A stretch of 64,000 nucleotides of DNA from Pachysolen tannophilus NRRL Y-2460 (Eukaryota; Ascomycota; Pichiomycetes; Alaninales; Pachysolenaceae). Positions 29,432 to 39,628 of the stretch are shown piece by piece. A program made the position numbers and the translations under genes. The DNA lies in assembly GCA_001661245.1 (NCBI GenBank), contig KV454016.1, positions 928,268 to 992,267 on the forward strand, written 5' to 3'. The stretch's first letter is position 1, and every line of letters begins with the position of its first letter. The notes beneath the pieces are model-generated. The model had not been told where the DNA came from. It did not search any database and was given only the letters and a program-made list of their open reading frames with translations.

Positions 29432-31807
29432 TTAATTGTGTAAACGTTTTTCATAGGAGTACAAATTATGAACACCACCTTCGAATTGAGCAGAAGGAGT
29501 TCTGAATTCAAATCTAATCTCTCCATTACCAACACTTTCTCTTAAATCGTCTAAAGATCTAACACCAATATCTTGACAAGAATGTTGTAAACCATTGTAA
29601 AGATAAGGAATGAATTTTGTGATTGAACCTTTATCAATAACTGATCCAGAGACACCTTGAGCCACAAGAACTTTATCACCTTCAGAAAAATATCTTGAAG
29701 TTGACGCATTAGCATTTGTTGAGGTTTGTTGCATTGCTTCAATAGAACCCATACCTCTATAAGTTTTCAATCTTTTACCCTCACTAAAGAAATATTCACC
29801 TGGAGATTCAGTAGTACCAGCAAGCATACCACCCATCATACATGTTGAAGCACCTAAAGCTAAAGCCTTAACCATGTGACCAATGTTTTGAATACCACCA
29901 TCAGCCATACATGGAACTCCAAATTTGGAAGCAAACTCACAAACGTTATAAACAGCAGTACCTTGAGGTCTACCACACGCCATAACTTCTTGGGTAATAC
30001 AAATAGAACCAGAACCCATACCAATTCTTAAACCATCGACACCTGCCTCAATCAATGATGCAGTTTGTTCTCTAGTAACAACATTACCACCAATAACTTG
30101 TAAATCTGGGAAGGTAGCCTTAATCCATTTAACAATCGAGATTTGGAAAATAGAATTACCCTGAGAAGAATCGACTACTACAACATCTAAACCAGCATCT
30201 ACTAATTTAATTAATCTTTCTTTATCTTGTTCAAGAGTACCAATAGCAGCACCACAAAGTAATTGTTTTGATTGGAAAGATTTTGAAGCATTTGGATAAT
30301 CAAAATTTTTTTGTAAATCTGTTCTTGATAATAAAGAAACAAGGTTACCTTGTTTATCAACAATTGGTAATTTACCCTTTTTAGATTTAGTTAAAATTTC
30401 ATTACCATTGGTCAAATCAATACCATGTTCAGCAGTGACAAGATCAGTGGTCATAACTTCCGAAACTTTGGATTCACTGTTGTCATGGAATTGAATATCT
30501 CTTGATGTGACAATACCAACCAATTTACCACCAATTTTACCAGTTTCTAAAACAATTATATATATGTTAGTAATCAATCAGCCAATTAATTTTTTTTTTT
30601 TTNTTTTTCGTTGGTAANNNNNNNNNNNNNNNNNNNNNNNNNNNNNNNNNNNNNNNNNNNNNNNNNNNNNNNNNNNNNNNNNNNNNNNNNNNNNNNNNNN
30701 NNNNNNNNNNNNNNNNNNNNNNNNNNNNNNNNNNNNNNNNNNNNNNNNNNNNNNNNNNNNNNNNNNNNNNNNNNNNNNNNNNNNNNNNNNNNNNNNNNNN
30801 NNNNNNNNNNNNNNNNNNNNNNNNNNNNNNNNNNNNNNNNNNNNNNNNNNNNNNNNNNNNNNNNNNNNNNNNNNNNNNNNNNNNNNNNNNNNNNNNNNNN
30901 NNNNNNNNNNNNNNNNNNNNNNNNNNNNNNNNNNNNNNNNNNNNNNNNNNNNNNNNNNNNNNNNNNNNNNNNNNNNNNNNNNNNNNNNNNNNNNNNNNNN
31001 NNNNNNNNNNNNNNNNNNNNNNNNNNNNNNNNNNNNNNNNNNNNNNNNNNNNNNNNNNNNNNNNNNNNNNNNNNNNNNNNNNNNNNNNNNNNNNNNNNNN
31101 NTTTTTTTTTTTTTTGGGGAAAAAAAAAAAAAAAAAAAAAAAAAGGAAAAAAGTTATCTCATCTCATGTTTCTTTGTCATATAAAATCAGTTAAAAAGTT
31201 TCTCCACAAGATCGTTTGATCGCAATCGGTAGAACGAAAGTTATATATTTAAAAAAAATTGATCATCATTTCATAAACAACTAGAAACATGCAGATGACC
31301 AAAAGAAAAAAAAAAAAATTTTGTATTTTGAATTAACTTACCAGTCACTGGAAATGATGTAAACCCGAATTTTTGACCCATCAGTTTTACTTCCCCAACA
31401 GTTGCATCTGGACCAATGACAACAGGGTCATTAATAAACCCATTTTCATATTTTTTAACCTGTCTGACCATTTCTGCTTGTTCATCAGGAGTACAATTAT
31501 GATGAATAATACCGATACCACCCAACAATGCCATGTGGATGGCCATTGTTGATTCTGTAACAGTATCCATTGGTGAGGAAACAAATGGAGTTTTCAAAGT
31601 GATTTTCTTGGTCAATTTAGATTCCAAAGATACTTGCGAAGCAGGAAAATTAATCTTACCTGGTAATACCAAGAAATCATTGTATGTAAGACCACCTCTA
31701 GTCTTGGAGTCCATCAAACTCCTAACATCCAAACCATCTTTTTCCAGATATTCAGAAAGAAATTGGGTAGCCTTTGAGCAATTATTTGAATAATCCACTG
31801 GAGACAT
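29432..31807 (-). CDS. IMD4: IMP dehydrogenase (spliced, intron contains an assembly gap)
   Basis: Exon 1 is 31807-31342 and exon 2 is 30546-29432, joining in phase 1 (FPVT, Glu from [15 protein letters not shown]) to 526 residues (S. cerevisiae Imd proteins 523-524). It converts IMP to XMP, the committed step of GTP synthesis. Visible are the (beta/alpha)8 barrel start ([20 protein letters not shown]), paired CBS domains (about 115-235), the catalytic-cysteine loop [20 protein letters not shown] and the flap with RGMGS. The CGAAIGT stretch has Ala where, from memory, mycophenolate-resistant Imd2 has Ser, so this looks like the drug-sensitive type. The coding sequence is complete despite the gap. 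The intron hosting a snoRNA matches S. cerevisiae IMD4. Confidence 0.95.
30618..31101. other. Assembly gap (484 N) inside the IMD intron
   Basis: Unknown bases between T-runs on one side (about 30590-30608, with one further N at 30603) and a T15 plus A24 homopolymer pair on the other (31102-31144). The homopolymers are the probable cause of the gap. Confidence 0.99.
31183..31273 (-). ncRNA. snR54: C/D box snoRNA, snR54-like, in the IMD intron
   Basis: On the minus strand within the intron: C box ATGATGA (31269-31263), guide AACTTTCGTTCT (31242-31231), a D'-like CCGA (31229-31226) and D box CTGA (31190-31187). C box to D box spans 83 nt. The guide is complementary to AGAACGAAAGTT, a highly conserved 18S rRNA stretch. 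The fifth base upstream of the D'-like box pairs with the A of AGAAC, the expected methylation target. S. cerevisiae snR54 (86 nt) lies in the IMD4 intron and directs 2'-O-methylation of 18S A974, in this same rRNA stretch as far as I recall. The D' box is imperfect and the terminal stem is weak, so the exact ends are approximate. Confidence 0.75.
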
Positions 31808-31939
31808 TGTTTGATACCACTAACTTAAGATTGAAAAAAAAAAAAAATTTTTAAAATAAAACTTTTTTTTTGGTCAAATTAAATAGAATTACGAAATCAG
31901 AATGAAAGTGAATTAAGCAACGTTAATGAGTCAAAGGAA

Positions 31940-31981
31940 ACCAAGAAAAAAAAAAGAGAAGAAGAAGAAGAAAAGAAAAGG

Positions 31982-32012
<31 letters not shown>

Positions 32013-32030
32013 GAAAGAAAGAAAGAAAGG
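31940..32030 (+). repeat. Polypurine tract with A24 and (GAAA)n
   Basis: Nearly uninterrupted A/G on the plus strand, including (GAA)n, a 24-base A run and GAAAGAAAGAAAG. Such tracts exclude nucleosomes and can form triplex DNA (general knowledge); here it lies in the IMD/SMC4 divergent promoter. Confidence 0.85.
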
Positions 32031-32770
32031 TTGGTTTACTAAAGATGAGCTATGAAACTAATTTTTGTCTCACAGCTATTACTGTATCAGGAAAAGGTGA
32101 AAAATTTTTTTTGTACTACAAAAACTATTTAGTAATTAAAATTATTACATACAGAACTAAAGAAAAAAATAAGACTTCTTACATTAGTAAAGATTATGAT
32201 TTAGAGTCAAGTTATAAATTTTAATTCTTTTTTATGGGAAAACTCAAGTAATATAGTGAGAAATATACACTGAAGAATGGATTATCTATGGGGTTTGTTA
32301 CTTTTATATGGCTTATAATTGTTTAAGATTCTTCATGTTTTCCTAACCTTTACGTCTCTTTCCTGATTAAGTAATAGCATATTCCGCCATTTGGGAGAAG
32401 GTTTTTTTTTTAATTTTTGAAATTAAATCTACCGTGTCAATATAGTTTGGTTTAGTCTTTAATGCACTACTGTTGTATTTTTTTCAAAACAAACTGGGGC
32501 TATTTGTTCTGTTTTCTTTTTTTTTGCTATTTCGTGCCATTAACGTTAAAAATAAAATGACAGATAAAAAAAAATAAAGTAAATATTTATTAAAATTTTG
32601 GTTTTTCTTTTCCAATTTTCCGCCGTTGTGCCGCCTATCTTTCCGCCTTTCTTTATGGGGGGTTTTCTTAATTTTTCTGCCCCCGAAACGACTTTTTTTC
32701 TTGCGTTTTAATTTTTTTTTTTGGCGTTTCACTAACTAATAAAGTCTTCCCGTTTCTTGTTTACAAAAAA

Positions 32771-32815
32771 TATAATAATAATAATAATAATAATACTAAT
32801 ATTATTATTATTATA
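32771..32815. repeat. ATA/TAT inverted repeat upstream of SMC4
   Basis: TATAATAATAATAATA at 32771-32786 and its exact inverse TATTATTATTATTATA at 32800-32815, 13 bases apart, 34 bases before the SMC4 ATG. If transcribed it would form a 16-bp A-U hairpin in the leader. Confidence 0.85.
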
Positions 32816-32848
32816 TCTTCTTATTATTATCAGTTGTTAGTCAATCAG

Positions 32849-32948
32849 ATGATTAACACAACATCAGCGTCGTCCATTCGTCGCAAGCGGTCTCGAATAC
32901 AAAGAGAGGGGATAAACAAAGAGGGTGGATTGATTGGTGGTAGTAGTA

Positions 32949-32998
<50 letters not shown>

Positions 32999-35900
32999 GT
33001 TAGCGCCGATGGTAGCGCCGATGGTATTAGTAATGATAATGATAGTGCCGATGTGTCAACAGGCTCTGAGAAGGAAAATAAGGTGCGTGGCTTGTCTCCG
33101 TCCAAGGTTTCGGCGGTGCTTAATGGCAGGAATTTGTTAGCGCCAATAGATGGAAATGCTAGGGTAAGCGCTCAGATTATTAATACTGCTTCCAATTCTC
33201 CAGTAAAGCCTTCTCAGATTTTACAACTGAGACCAGAAGTTTTAGGATTTGAACCAGTTCAAATTAAAATGTCTCCTACTAAAAAACGCATATTGAATAA
33301 CGTTTCATTTTTAAAAGATGATGATGCTAGAGCAGGCAGAGGAATAAATGGTGATCTTCGAGATGCTCTTTCTTCCCCATCTGAGGATAATTTTAAACAA
33401 CAACAAGAACCAAGGTTGGTCATTTCAAAATTGGTTTTAACAAATTTTAAATCTTATGCTGGGGAACAAATAATTGGTCCTTTTAATCCATCATTCAGTG
33501 CAGTTGTAGGACCAAATGGTAGTGGGAAGTCAAATGTCATTGATTCAATGTTATTTGTATTTGGTTTTAGAGCTGCAAAGATGAGACAGGCAAAATTATC
33601 TGAGTTGATTCATAATTCCGAAACTTACCCAGATTTAACTTTTTGTTCAGTAGATATTCATTTCCATCATGTTATTGATAATTCTGAAGATAATTCTACT
33701 TCAATTGTTCCAAACTCTGAATTAATCATTTCTAGAAAAGCTTTTAAAAATAATTCATCCACATATCATATAAATGGCAAGACTAGTAATTATTCGGATG
33801 TTACACAGATGTTAAGAGAACAAGGTATCGATTTGGATCATAAAAGATTTTTAATTTTACAAGGTGAAGTTGAAAGTATTGCTCAAATGAAACCAAAAGC
33901 TGAAAGAGAAAATGATGATGGACTCTTGGAATATTTAGAAGATATTATTGGAACCTCGGATTATAAACCCAAGATTGAAGAATGCCTTGCAGCAATGGAT
34001 GAATTGAATGAAGTATGTGTAGAGAAAAAGACAAGATTTGATTTGGTATCAAAGGAAAAAGAATCATTAGAAACGAAAAAAAATGAAGCAATAAATTTTT
34101 TATCTAAAGAAAAACTTTACCTTGAAAAAAAATCTATTATTCATCAATATGATATGTTACAAGATAAAGAAAAATTACAAGAAACTACTAAATTAGCAAA
34201 TGAGTTAAAAGATCAGTTACAACAAGAAAAGACTGAGACCTCTGAGTTTGAAAATGAATTAAAACAATTAACAAAAGATCATTTTTCTTTGAAACAAATT
34301 GTTGATGATTTAATCCAAGAAATTAAAAATTTATCTATAAAACAAAAACAAATTGATCGAGAAAAAATATCATTTGAAGAAAAATTGAAACATTTAGATA
34401 ATAAGAAGAAAAAAGCAGAAAAAGTTTTGAATCATACTCAACAACTGTTGAATGAAAATGAATTCAAATTAAATCAACATCAGGAAGAACAACAAAAAGT
34501 TGAAGAACAGTTAGTAACTCTTTCTGAAGAATATAACGTTGAAAGAGAAATTTTAGAAAAACTTAGGTCTGAATTATCGGATAAAACTTCTGATATTTCT
34601 AAAGAAATTGAAAAATTAAAAGAAAAATTGCAACCATGGAATGATAAGTTAAATTCTAAAAATGGTGAAATAGAAATAGTGAAATCTAAAATTGAAATGT
34701 TTAAGAAAAATCAAATGGAATTAGTTAACGAGATTGGAACATTAAAGGAAAAACTTGTTAAAATTATGGATACTGGTAAAGCCAAAGAAGAAAATCGTAG
34801 CTTGAAGAAAAAAGAACTTGCCCATGTTATTGAACAAATAGAATTAGGAACTGAAGAAGTTCAAAATGCAAAGGTTAAATTAAACGAAATGAAATCTAAA
34901 TTATCAAATGCAAGACAAACAACAATGGATGCAAGAGCTTCATTGACTACTAGTCAAAACAAAAGTAAAGTTCTCACTGGATTAATGAGATTGCAAAAAT
35001 CTGGTAGAGTTGATGGTTTCTATGGTAGATTGGGCGATTTAGGTACAATTGATGATAGATACGATGTTGCCATATCTACAGCTTGTCCCCTGTTGGATAA
35101 TATGGTTGTTGAAACTGTTGAAGTTGCTCAACAGTGTATTGAATATTTAAGGAAAAATAATTTAGGGTTTGGTCGTTTCATTGTATTAACAAAATTAAGA
35201 AAATTTAATTTGAATAAGATTACTACTCCAAAAAATGTTCCTCGATTATTTGATTTAATTAGACCTAAAAATGAAAAATTTTTACCAGCATTTTACAGTA
35301 TAATGATGGATACTTTAGTTGCTAGAGATATGAATGAAGCCAGAAGTGTTGCTTATGGTCAAAGAAGATGGAGAGTAGTTACTTTGGATGGTAATTTAAT
35401 TGATACTTCAGGTACTTTATCCGGTGGTGGTAATTATGTCAGCAGAGGAGCAATGAAGTCAAGTTCATCGGCAAATTCTGAATTTTCCGAAGATGATGTT
35501 CTGGAGCTTGAGAAAGATTTGAACGAAAGAGAAAAAAAATTTCAACTTGCTTCAAATACATTTTTTGAAATGGAAAATGCTTTAAATATTTTAAGAGATA
35601 AGAAACCTGAAATTGAAACCAAGATTTCAACTTTACAGTTAGATATAGAATCTTTATCTGAAGAATTACAACATACGAAGAAACTTTATAAAGATTTGAT
35701 AAAGGAAAAAGAGAACAATGAGAATTCTGATGAGCTGAATCGTGAGTTGAAAAAGGAAGAAGAAAACTTGAAGAAATTAATGAAAGAATATGATGATTTA
35801 AAAGCTCTGTCAAACGAAACACAAAATGAAATTGATTCTTTACAGGAAAAGATTATGGAAATTGGTGGTGTTCAATTAAGAATTCAGAATTCCAAAGTTG

Positions 35901-37162
35901 ATTCTATTAAATCAAAAATTGAAATTATTAACAATAAAAAATCTCACGATGTCATTTTAATTAAAAAATTACAAAGTGAATTCAAAAGATTTAATATGAC
36001 AATTAAACAAAATGAAGCTGAAGTTCAAAATTGTGATCTGGAAATTACACAACTCAAGAAAAATTTTGAAGAGAAATTATCAAACGTTGAAAATTTTGAA
36101 TCTACAATTAATGATTTACAAGATAAGAAAGATGAACATTTAGAAAATTTAGAAAAAATTAAAGAAGAATTGGATAATAAAACGAAAAAGATTAATGATT
36201 TCAAATCTAAAGAAATTGAAATTGTGAATAAATTAGAAAAATGTGAATCTATTATTAAACATTGTAATAAAAATATTTTAATAGTTCAAGAGGAGTTCAA
36301 ATCGATTGAAAATAGAAACGTTGAAAAATTAATGGGTTGGTTAGATTTAAATAATGAAGATGATAAAAAATTATTACAAAAATTATCACAAGATGATATT
36401 ATACGTGAGCTTTCTTTAGATGAATTGAGAGAAGTCAATATAGAAGAAGTTGAAAACCAAATGAACAATTTAGATAAGGAATTATCTGAGATTTCTATTG
36501 ATATAGAGGATATTTTATCTGAATATTCTAAAAGATATGTTGAATTTGAATCTAGAAAAGTTGAATTAAATTCATCGATTTTTAAAAGAGATGAAATAAA
36601 AACCACTTTTGAAAATTTGAAAAGGAAAAGATTGGATGAATTTATGGAAGGCTTCAACCAAATATCAATGACTTTAAAAGAAATGTATCAAATGATCACC
36701 ATGGGAGGTAATGCAGAGTTGGAATTGGTGGATTCCTTGGATCCATTCAGCGAAGGAATTTTGTTTTCTGTTATGCCCCCAAAGAAATCCTGGAAAAATA
36801 TATCAAATCTTTCTGGTGGTGAAAAGACATTAAGTTCTTTAGCTCTTGTCTTTGCATTACACAAATATAAACCAACCCCATTATATGTTATGGATGAAAT
36901 CGATGCAGCGTTGGATTTCAGAAATGTCAGTATCGTTGCCAATTATATCAAGGAACGTACAAGGAATGCTCAGTTCGTGGTAATCTCTTTAAGAAATAAC
37001 ATGTTTGAATTGGCAAAACAGTTGGTCGGTATTTACAAAGTTAATAATATGACCAGAAGTATATCATTGCAGAATAAAGATTTATTACTGGAAGAGGCCA
37101 GAAATGAAGGTGATGCCAATGGTGGTGTCAACGGTGGCGCTAACGGAATGGGTGGTCCGTGA
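32849..37162 (+). CDS. SMC4: Condensin subunit Smc4
   Basis: A 1437-residue SMC ATPase (S. cerevisiae 1418). The first ATG of the frame is 32849. An Asn-rich N-terminus with a run of Asn coded by (AAT)n (32949-32995) and two CDK-type SPxK sites (SPSKV, SPTKK) precede the head: LTNFKSYAG, Walker A GPNGSGKS (about 221), Q-loop. Long coiled coils flank the hinge (about 710-860, with GFYGRLGDLG and DGNLIDTSGTLSGGG). The C-terminal head has signature NLSGGEKTLSSLAL (about 1319) and Walker B YVMDEIDAALD (about 1349). Smc4 pairs with Smc2 in condensin and compacts mitotic chromosomes. The Asn run and tail (GGVNGGANGMGG) are low-complexity additions. Confidence 0.96.
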
Positions 37163-37443
37163 AAGGAAAAAGCTGCTTAAGCTTCTTGAGCTTCTTAAGC
37201 TTTCTTTTTTGCTTTGTCGTTATTATCGGAATGTACTTTAGTTTAGATTACTTGTTTTTGTATATTATTATTATTTTTCTAATGAATCAAACTTTACTAT
37301 TAAGGAAAACGACGCGTAAAAAAATTAAAAAAAAAAAAAAAAAAAAAATTAGAAAAAAAATGGTCGTGTGTGTAAATACAGGAAAGGTGAATGGCAAAAA
37401 TGGGTCAATGAAGTTGGTGGTAACGACGACGACAATAACAAAG

Positions 37444-37482
<39 letters not shown>

Positions 37483-37558
37483 GCTTGTTTTTTTATTTTT
37501 TTTCTTTTGGTGTTTTATTAGTTATTGTTGATCTGTGGATTTTTTTTGCAGTTGAATC
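37163..37558. other. POB3 promoter region
   Basis: It contains an MluI cell-cycle box ACGCGT (37312-37317), a 24-base-scale A run (about 37329-37347), a (TA)n run (37449-37479), and TTTTTTTTGCAG just before the POB3 ATG. The last resembles an acceptor but has no TACTAAC before it, so no intron is called. Confidence 0.5.
37312..37317. promoter_or_regulatory. MCB element (ACGCGT) upstream of POB3
   Basis: A single ACGCGT, the MBF (Mbp1/Swi6) site that drives G1/S transcription, 242 bases upstream of the ATG in otherwise almost G+C-free sequence. Yeast POB3 belongs to the replication/chromatin genes expressed at G1/S, so the site makes sense, but it is one short match. Confidence 0.45.
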
Positions 37559-39214
37559 ATGTCAGCAGATACTGTTGAATACGAAAGAATTTACTTAAAT
37601 CAATCAAAGAGTCATGGTAGAACACGTTTTGCAGATTCTGGTTTAGGTTGGAGACCAAATGCAAATGCTGGTGGTTCTGTTTCTGATAAAACTTTTTTAT
37701 TGCCAGCTAATGAGATATCCTCTGCTCATTGGAGTCGTGCTGCTAGAGGGTATGAGCTAAGAGTTTATACTAAAAATAGAGGAGTTGTGATGTTGGATGG
37801 TTTTGATCAAAATGATTTTAATTCATTGAAAAATACTATTTCAAAATTTTTCCATAATGTAGTTTTAGAACATAAGGAACATTCTTTAAGAGGATGGAAT
37901 TGGGGTAAGACAGATTTAGCAAGAACAGAATTAACTTTTAATATTAATAATAGACCTGTTTTCGAAATTCCTTATAGTGAGATTAATAATTCTAATTTAA
38001 CTGGTAAAACAGAGGTTTCAATTGAATTAAATACTAATGATAATTCATCTTCCAATGTTGCTAGACCAGCAGATATTGATGAATTGGTTGAAGTTAGATT
38101 TTATATTCCTGGAACTGTACCAAAGGAAGATGAAGATGTTGCTGAAGCAGAAGATGAAGGTGAAGGTGAAGGTGAAGGTGAAGAAAAACAATTGGCAGGT
38201 GTATTTTACGATCAATTGAAAGAAAAAGCTGATATTGGACAAGTTGCTGGTGAAGCAATTGTTTCATTTTCCGAAATACTTTTCTTGACACCAAGAGGCC
38301 GTTACGATATCGTGATGTATCCTGATTCTTTAAGATTAAGAGGAAGAACATATGATTATAAACTTCAATATAAGCAAATTGAAAGAATATTTTCATTACC
38401 AAAACCTGATGATATTCATCATTTACTCATATTACAAATTGATCCACCATTAAGACAAGGACAAACTAGATATCCATTCTTGGTAATGCAATTTTTAAAA
38501 GATGAAGAAACAGAAGTAGAATTAAATTTGGAAGATGATGAATTTAAAGAGAAATATGCTGATAAGTTACAGAAAAGTTATGATCAAGAAACTTATAAAG
38601 TTATTAGCCAATGTCTCAGGGGATTGACTGAACGTAGAGTTATTATTCCAGGTAGCTTCCAATCCAGATATGGACAGCCAGGTATTCCTTGTTCCCTAAA
38701 GGCCAATGAAGGTTACTTATACTTGTTAGAAAGATGCTTTTTATTTGCCACTAAACCAACAATTTATATCCCATTTTCAGATGTTTCAAGTGTTACTATG
38801 TCTCGTACTGGTACATCAACAACTGCGTCTCGTACTTTTGACCTTGAAGTTAAAATTCGTGGTGGAGAAGGATCTCACATCTTTGCCAACATTGAAAAAG
38901 AAGAACAAGTATCAATACAAAGTTTCTGTAAAGAGAAAGGTATCAAAATTAAAGATGACGAGAAGGAACTGCAACAAAGAATGGCAGCCGCTTTGGCTGA
39001 AGACATGTTGGACGACGATGATGATGATTCCGAAGATGCCGATGTCCGTGGTTCTGCAGAAGAAGATGAAGAAAGTGTTGATGAAGACTTTGACGACAGT
39101 GGCAGCAGCGATGTTGCTGAAGAATACGATTCGGATGCCGCAAGTAATACTGATGCAGAAATGGATGATGCCAGTGGCGATGAAGGACCACCATCAAAGA
39201 AGGCTAAAAAATAA
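37559..39214 (+). CDS. POB3: FACT complex subunit Pob3
   Basis: A 551-residue protein (S. cerevisiae 552). It contains ERIYLNQSKSHGRTRFADSG at the start, HSLRGWNWGKTDLAR, the SSRP1-type PH domains with LTPRGRYDIVMYPDSLRLRG and KPDDIHHLLILQIDPPLRQG, TLYIPFSDV-type sequence (TIYIPFSDVSSVTMSRTG) and a long acidic C-terminal tail ending in a basic SKKAKK. With Spt16 it forms FACT, which reorganises nucleosomes during transcription and replication. A (GAAGGT)n repeat codes an acidic Glu/Gly insert (about residue 200-208). The start fits the family N-terminus. Confidence 0.96.
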   Translation: MSADTVEYERIYLNQSKSHGRTRFADSGLGWRPNANAGGSVSDKTFLLPANEISSAHWSRAARGYELRVYTKNRGVVMLDGFDQNDFNSLKNTISKFFHNVVLEHKEHSLRGWNWGKTDLARTELTFNINNRPVFEIPYSEINNSNLTGKTEVSIELNTNDNSSSNVARPADIDELVEVRFYIPGTVPKEDEDVAEAEDEGEGEGEGEEKQLAGVFYDQLKEKADIGQVAGEAIVSFSEILFLTPRGRYDIVMYPDSLRLRGRTYDYKLQYKQIERIFSLPKPDDIHHLLILQIDPPLRQGQTRYPFLVMQFLKDEETEVELNLEDDEFKEKYADKLQKSYDQETYKVISQCLRGLTERRVIIPGSFQSRYGQPGIPCSLKANEGYLYLLERCFLFATKPTIYIPFSDVSSVTMSRTGTSTTASRTFDLEVKIRGGEGSHIFANIEKEEQVSIQSFCKEKGIKIKDDEKELQQRMAAALAEDMLDDDDDDSEDADVRGSAEEDEESVDEDFDDSGSSDVAEEYDSDAASNTDAEMDDASGDEGPPSKKAKK

Positions 39215-39628
39215 ATAGTAAGCAACCGTAATATCTTTTCTTCTTTGCTTTCTTTTTTCTTCCTTTCTTTCTTTCTTTATCATAAGTTGGTATATATCCA
39301 TGTATTTTAATTTTTTACCTCTTTTATTTTCATTTCTGTAAGTGTTTTTCTTTATCACCATCGCTACTGTACATATTCTTGCATAATCAGATCTTGTGCG
39401 GCTTCTAAGGTAAATAAAAATAGAAAATGTTTCAAACATGTTTACTCTTTGAGAGATAACCTATCAGTTGCGCCCATATTTGTTTTAAAGAGAAGCAAAG
39501 CCTATGGAAGCTCTGATTTTGCAGTAAAATCAAGTTTAAGAATATAAAAAGGTTAAGGAAAGTCACTCTTTCACCTTTTTGGTTTTATAGGAATAAAAAA
39601 GTACTTTGAATTAAACAAAATTCTAATT
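39215..39628. other. Spacer POB3 to unknown gene
   Basis: Tandem spacer with CTTT/TTTC-rich pyrimidine runs just after POB3 (39236-39278). Nothing else is seen. Confidence 0.5.

Larger units (their letters stand above)
30547..31341 (-). other. IMD intron (795 nt as assembled)
   Basis: Donor GTAAGT at 31341-31336, branch point TACTAAC at 30572-30566, acceptor TTTTAG ending at 30547. The intron includes 484 unknown bases, so its true length is uncertain, and it holds the C/D snoRNA candidate near its 5' end. Confidence 0.93.
31808..32848. other. Divergent IMD/SMC4 control region
   Basis: 1 kb between divergent genes. It contains an almost pure purine run (about 31940-32030) including A24 and (GAAA)n, and an ATA/TAT hairpin close to SMC4 (32771-32815). 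The middle (32040-32480) has mixed sequence in which I see no frame or RNA gene. Confidence 0.5.

Noticed and set aside
30611-31219. Open frame across the N gap
   Set aside because: It exists only because unknown bases contain no stops.
37540-37558. TTTTTTTTGCAG before POB3 as a 3' splice site
   Set aside because: No TACTAAC-like branch point and no donor; the ATG at 37559 already fits the Pob3 N-terminus.
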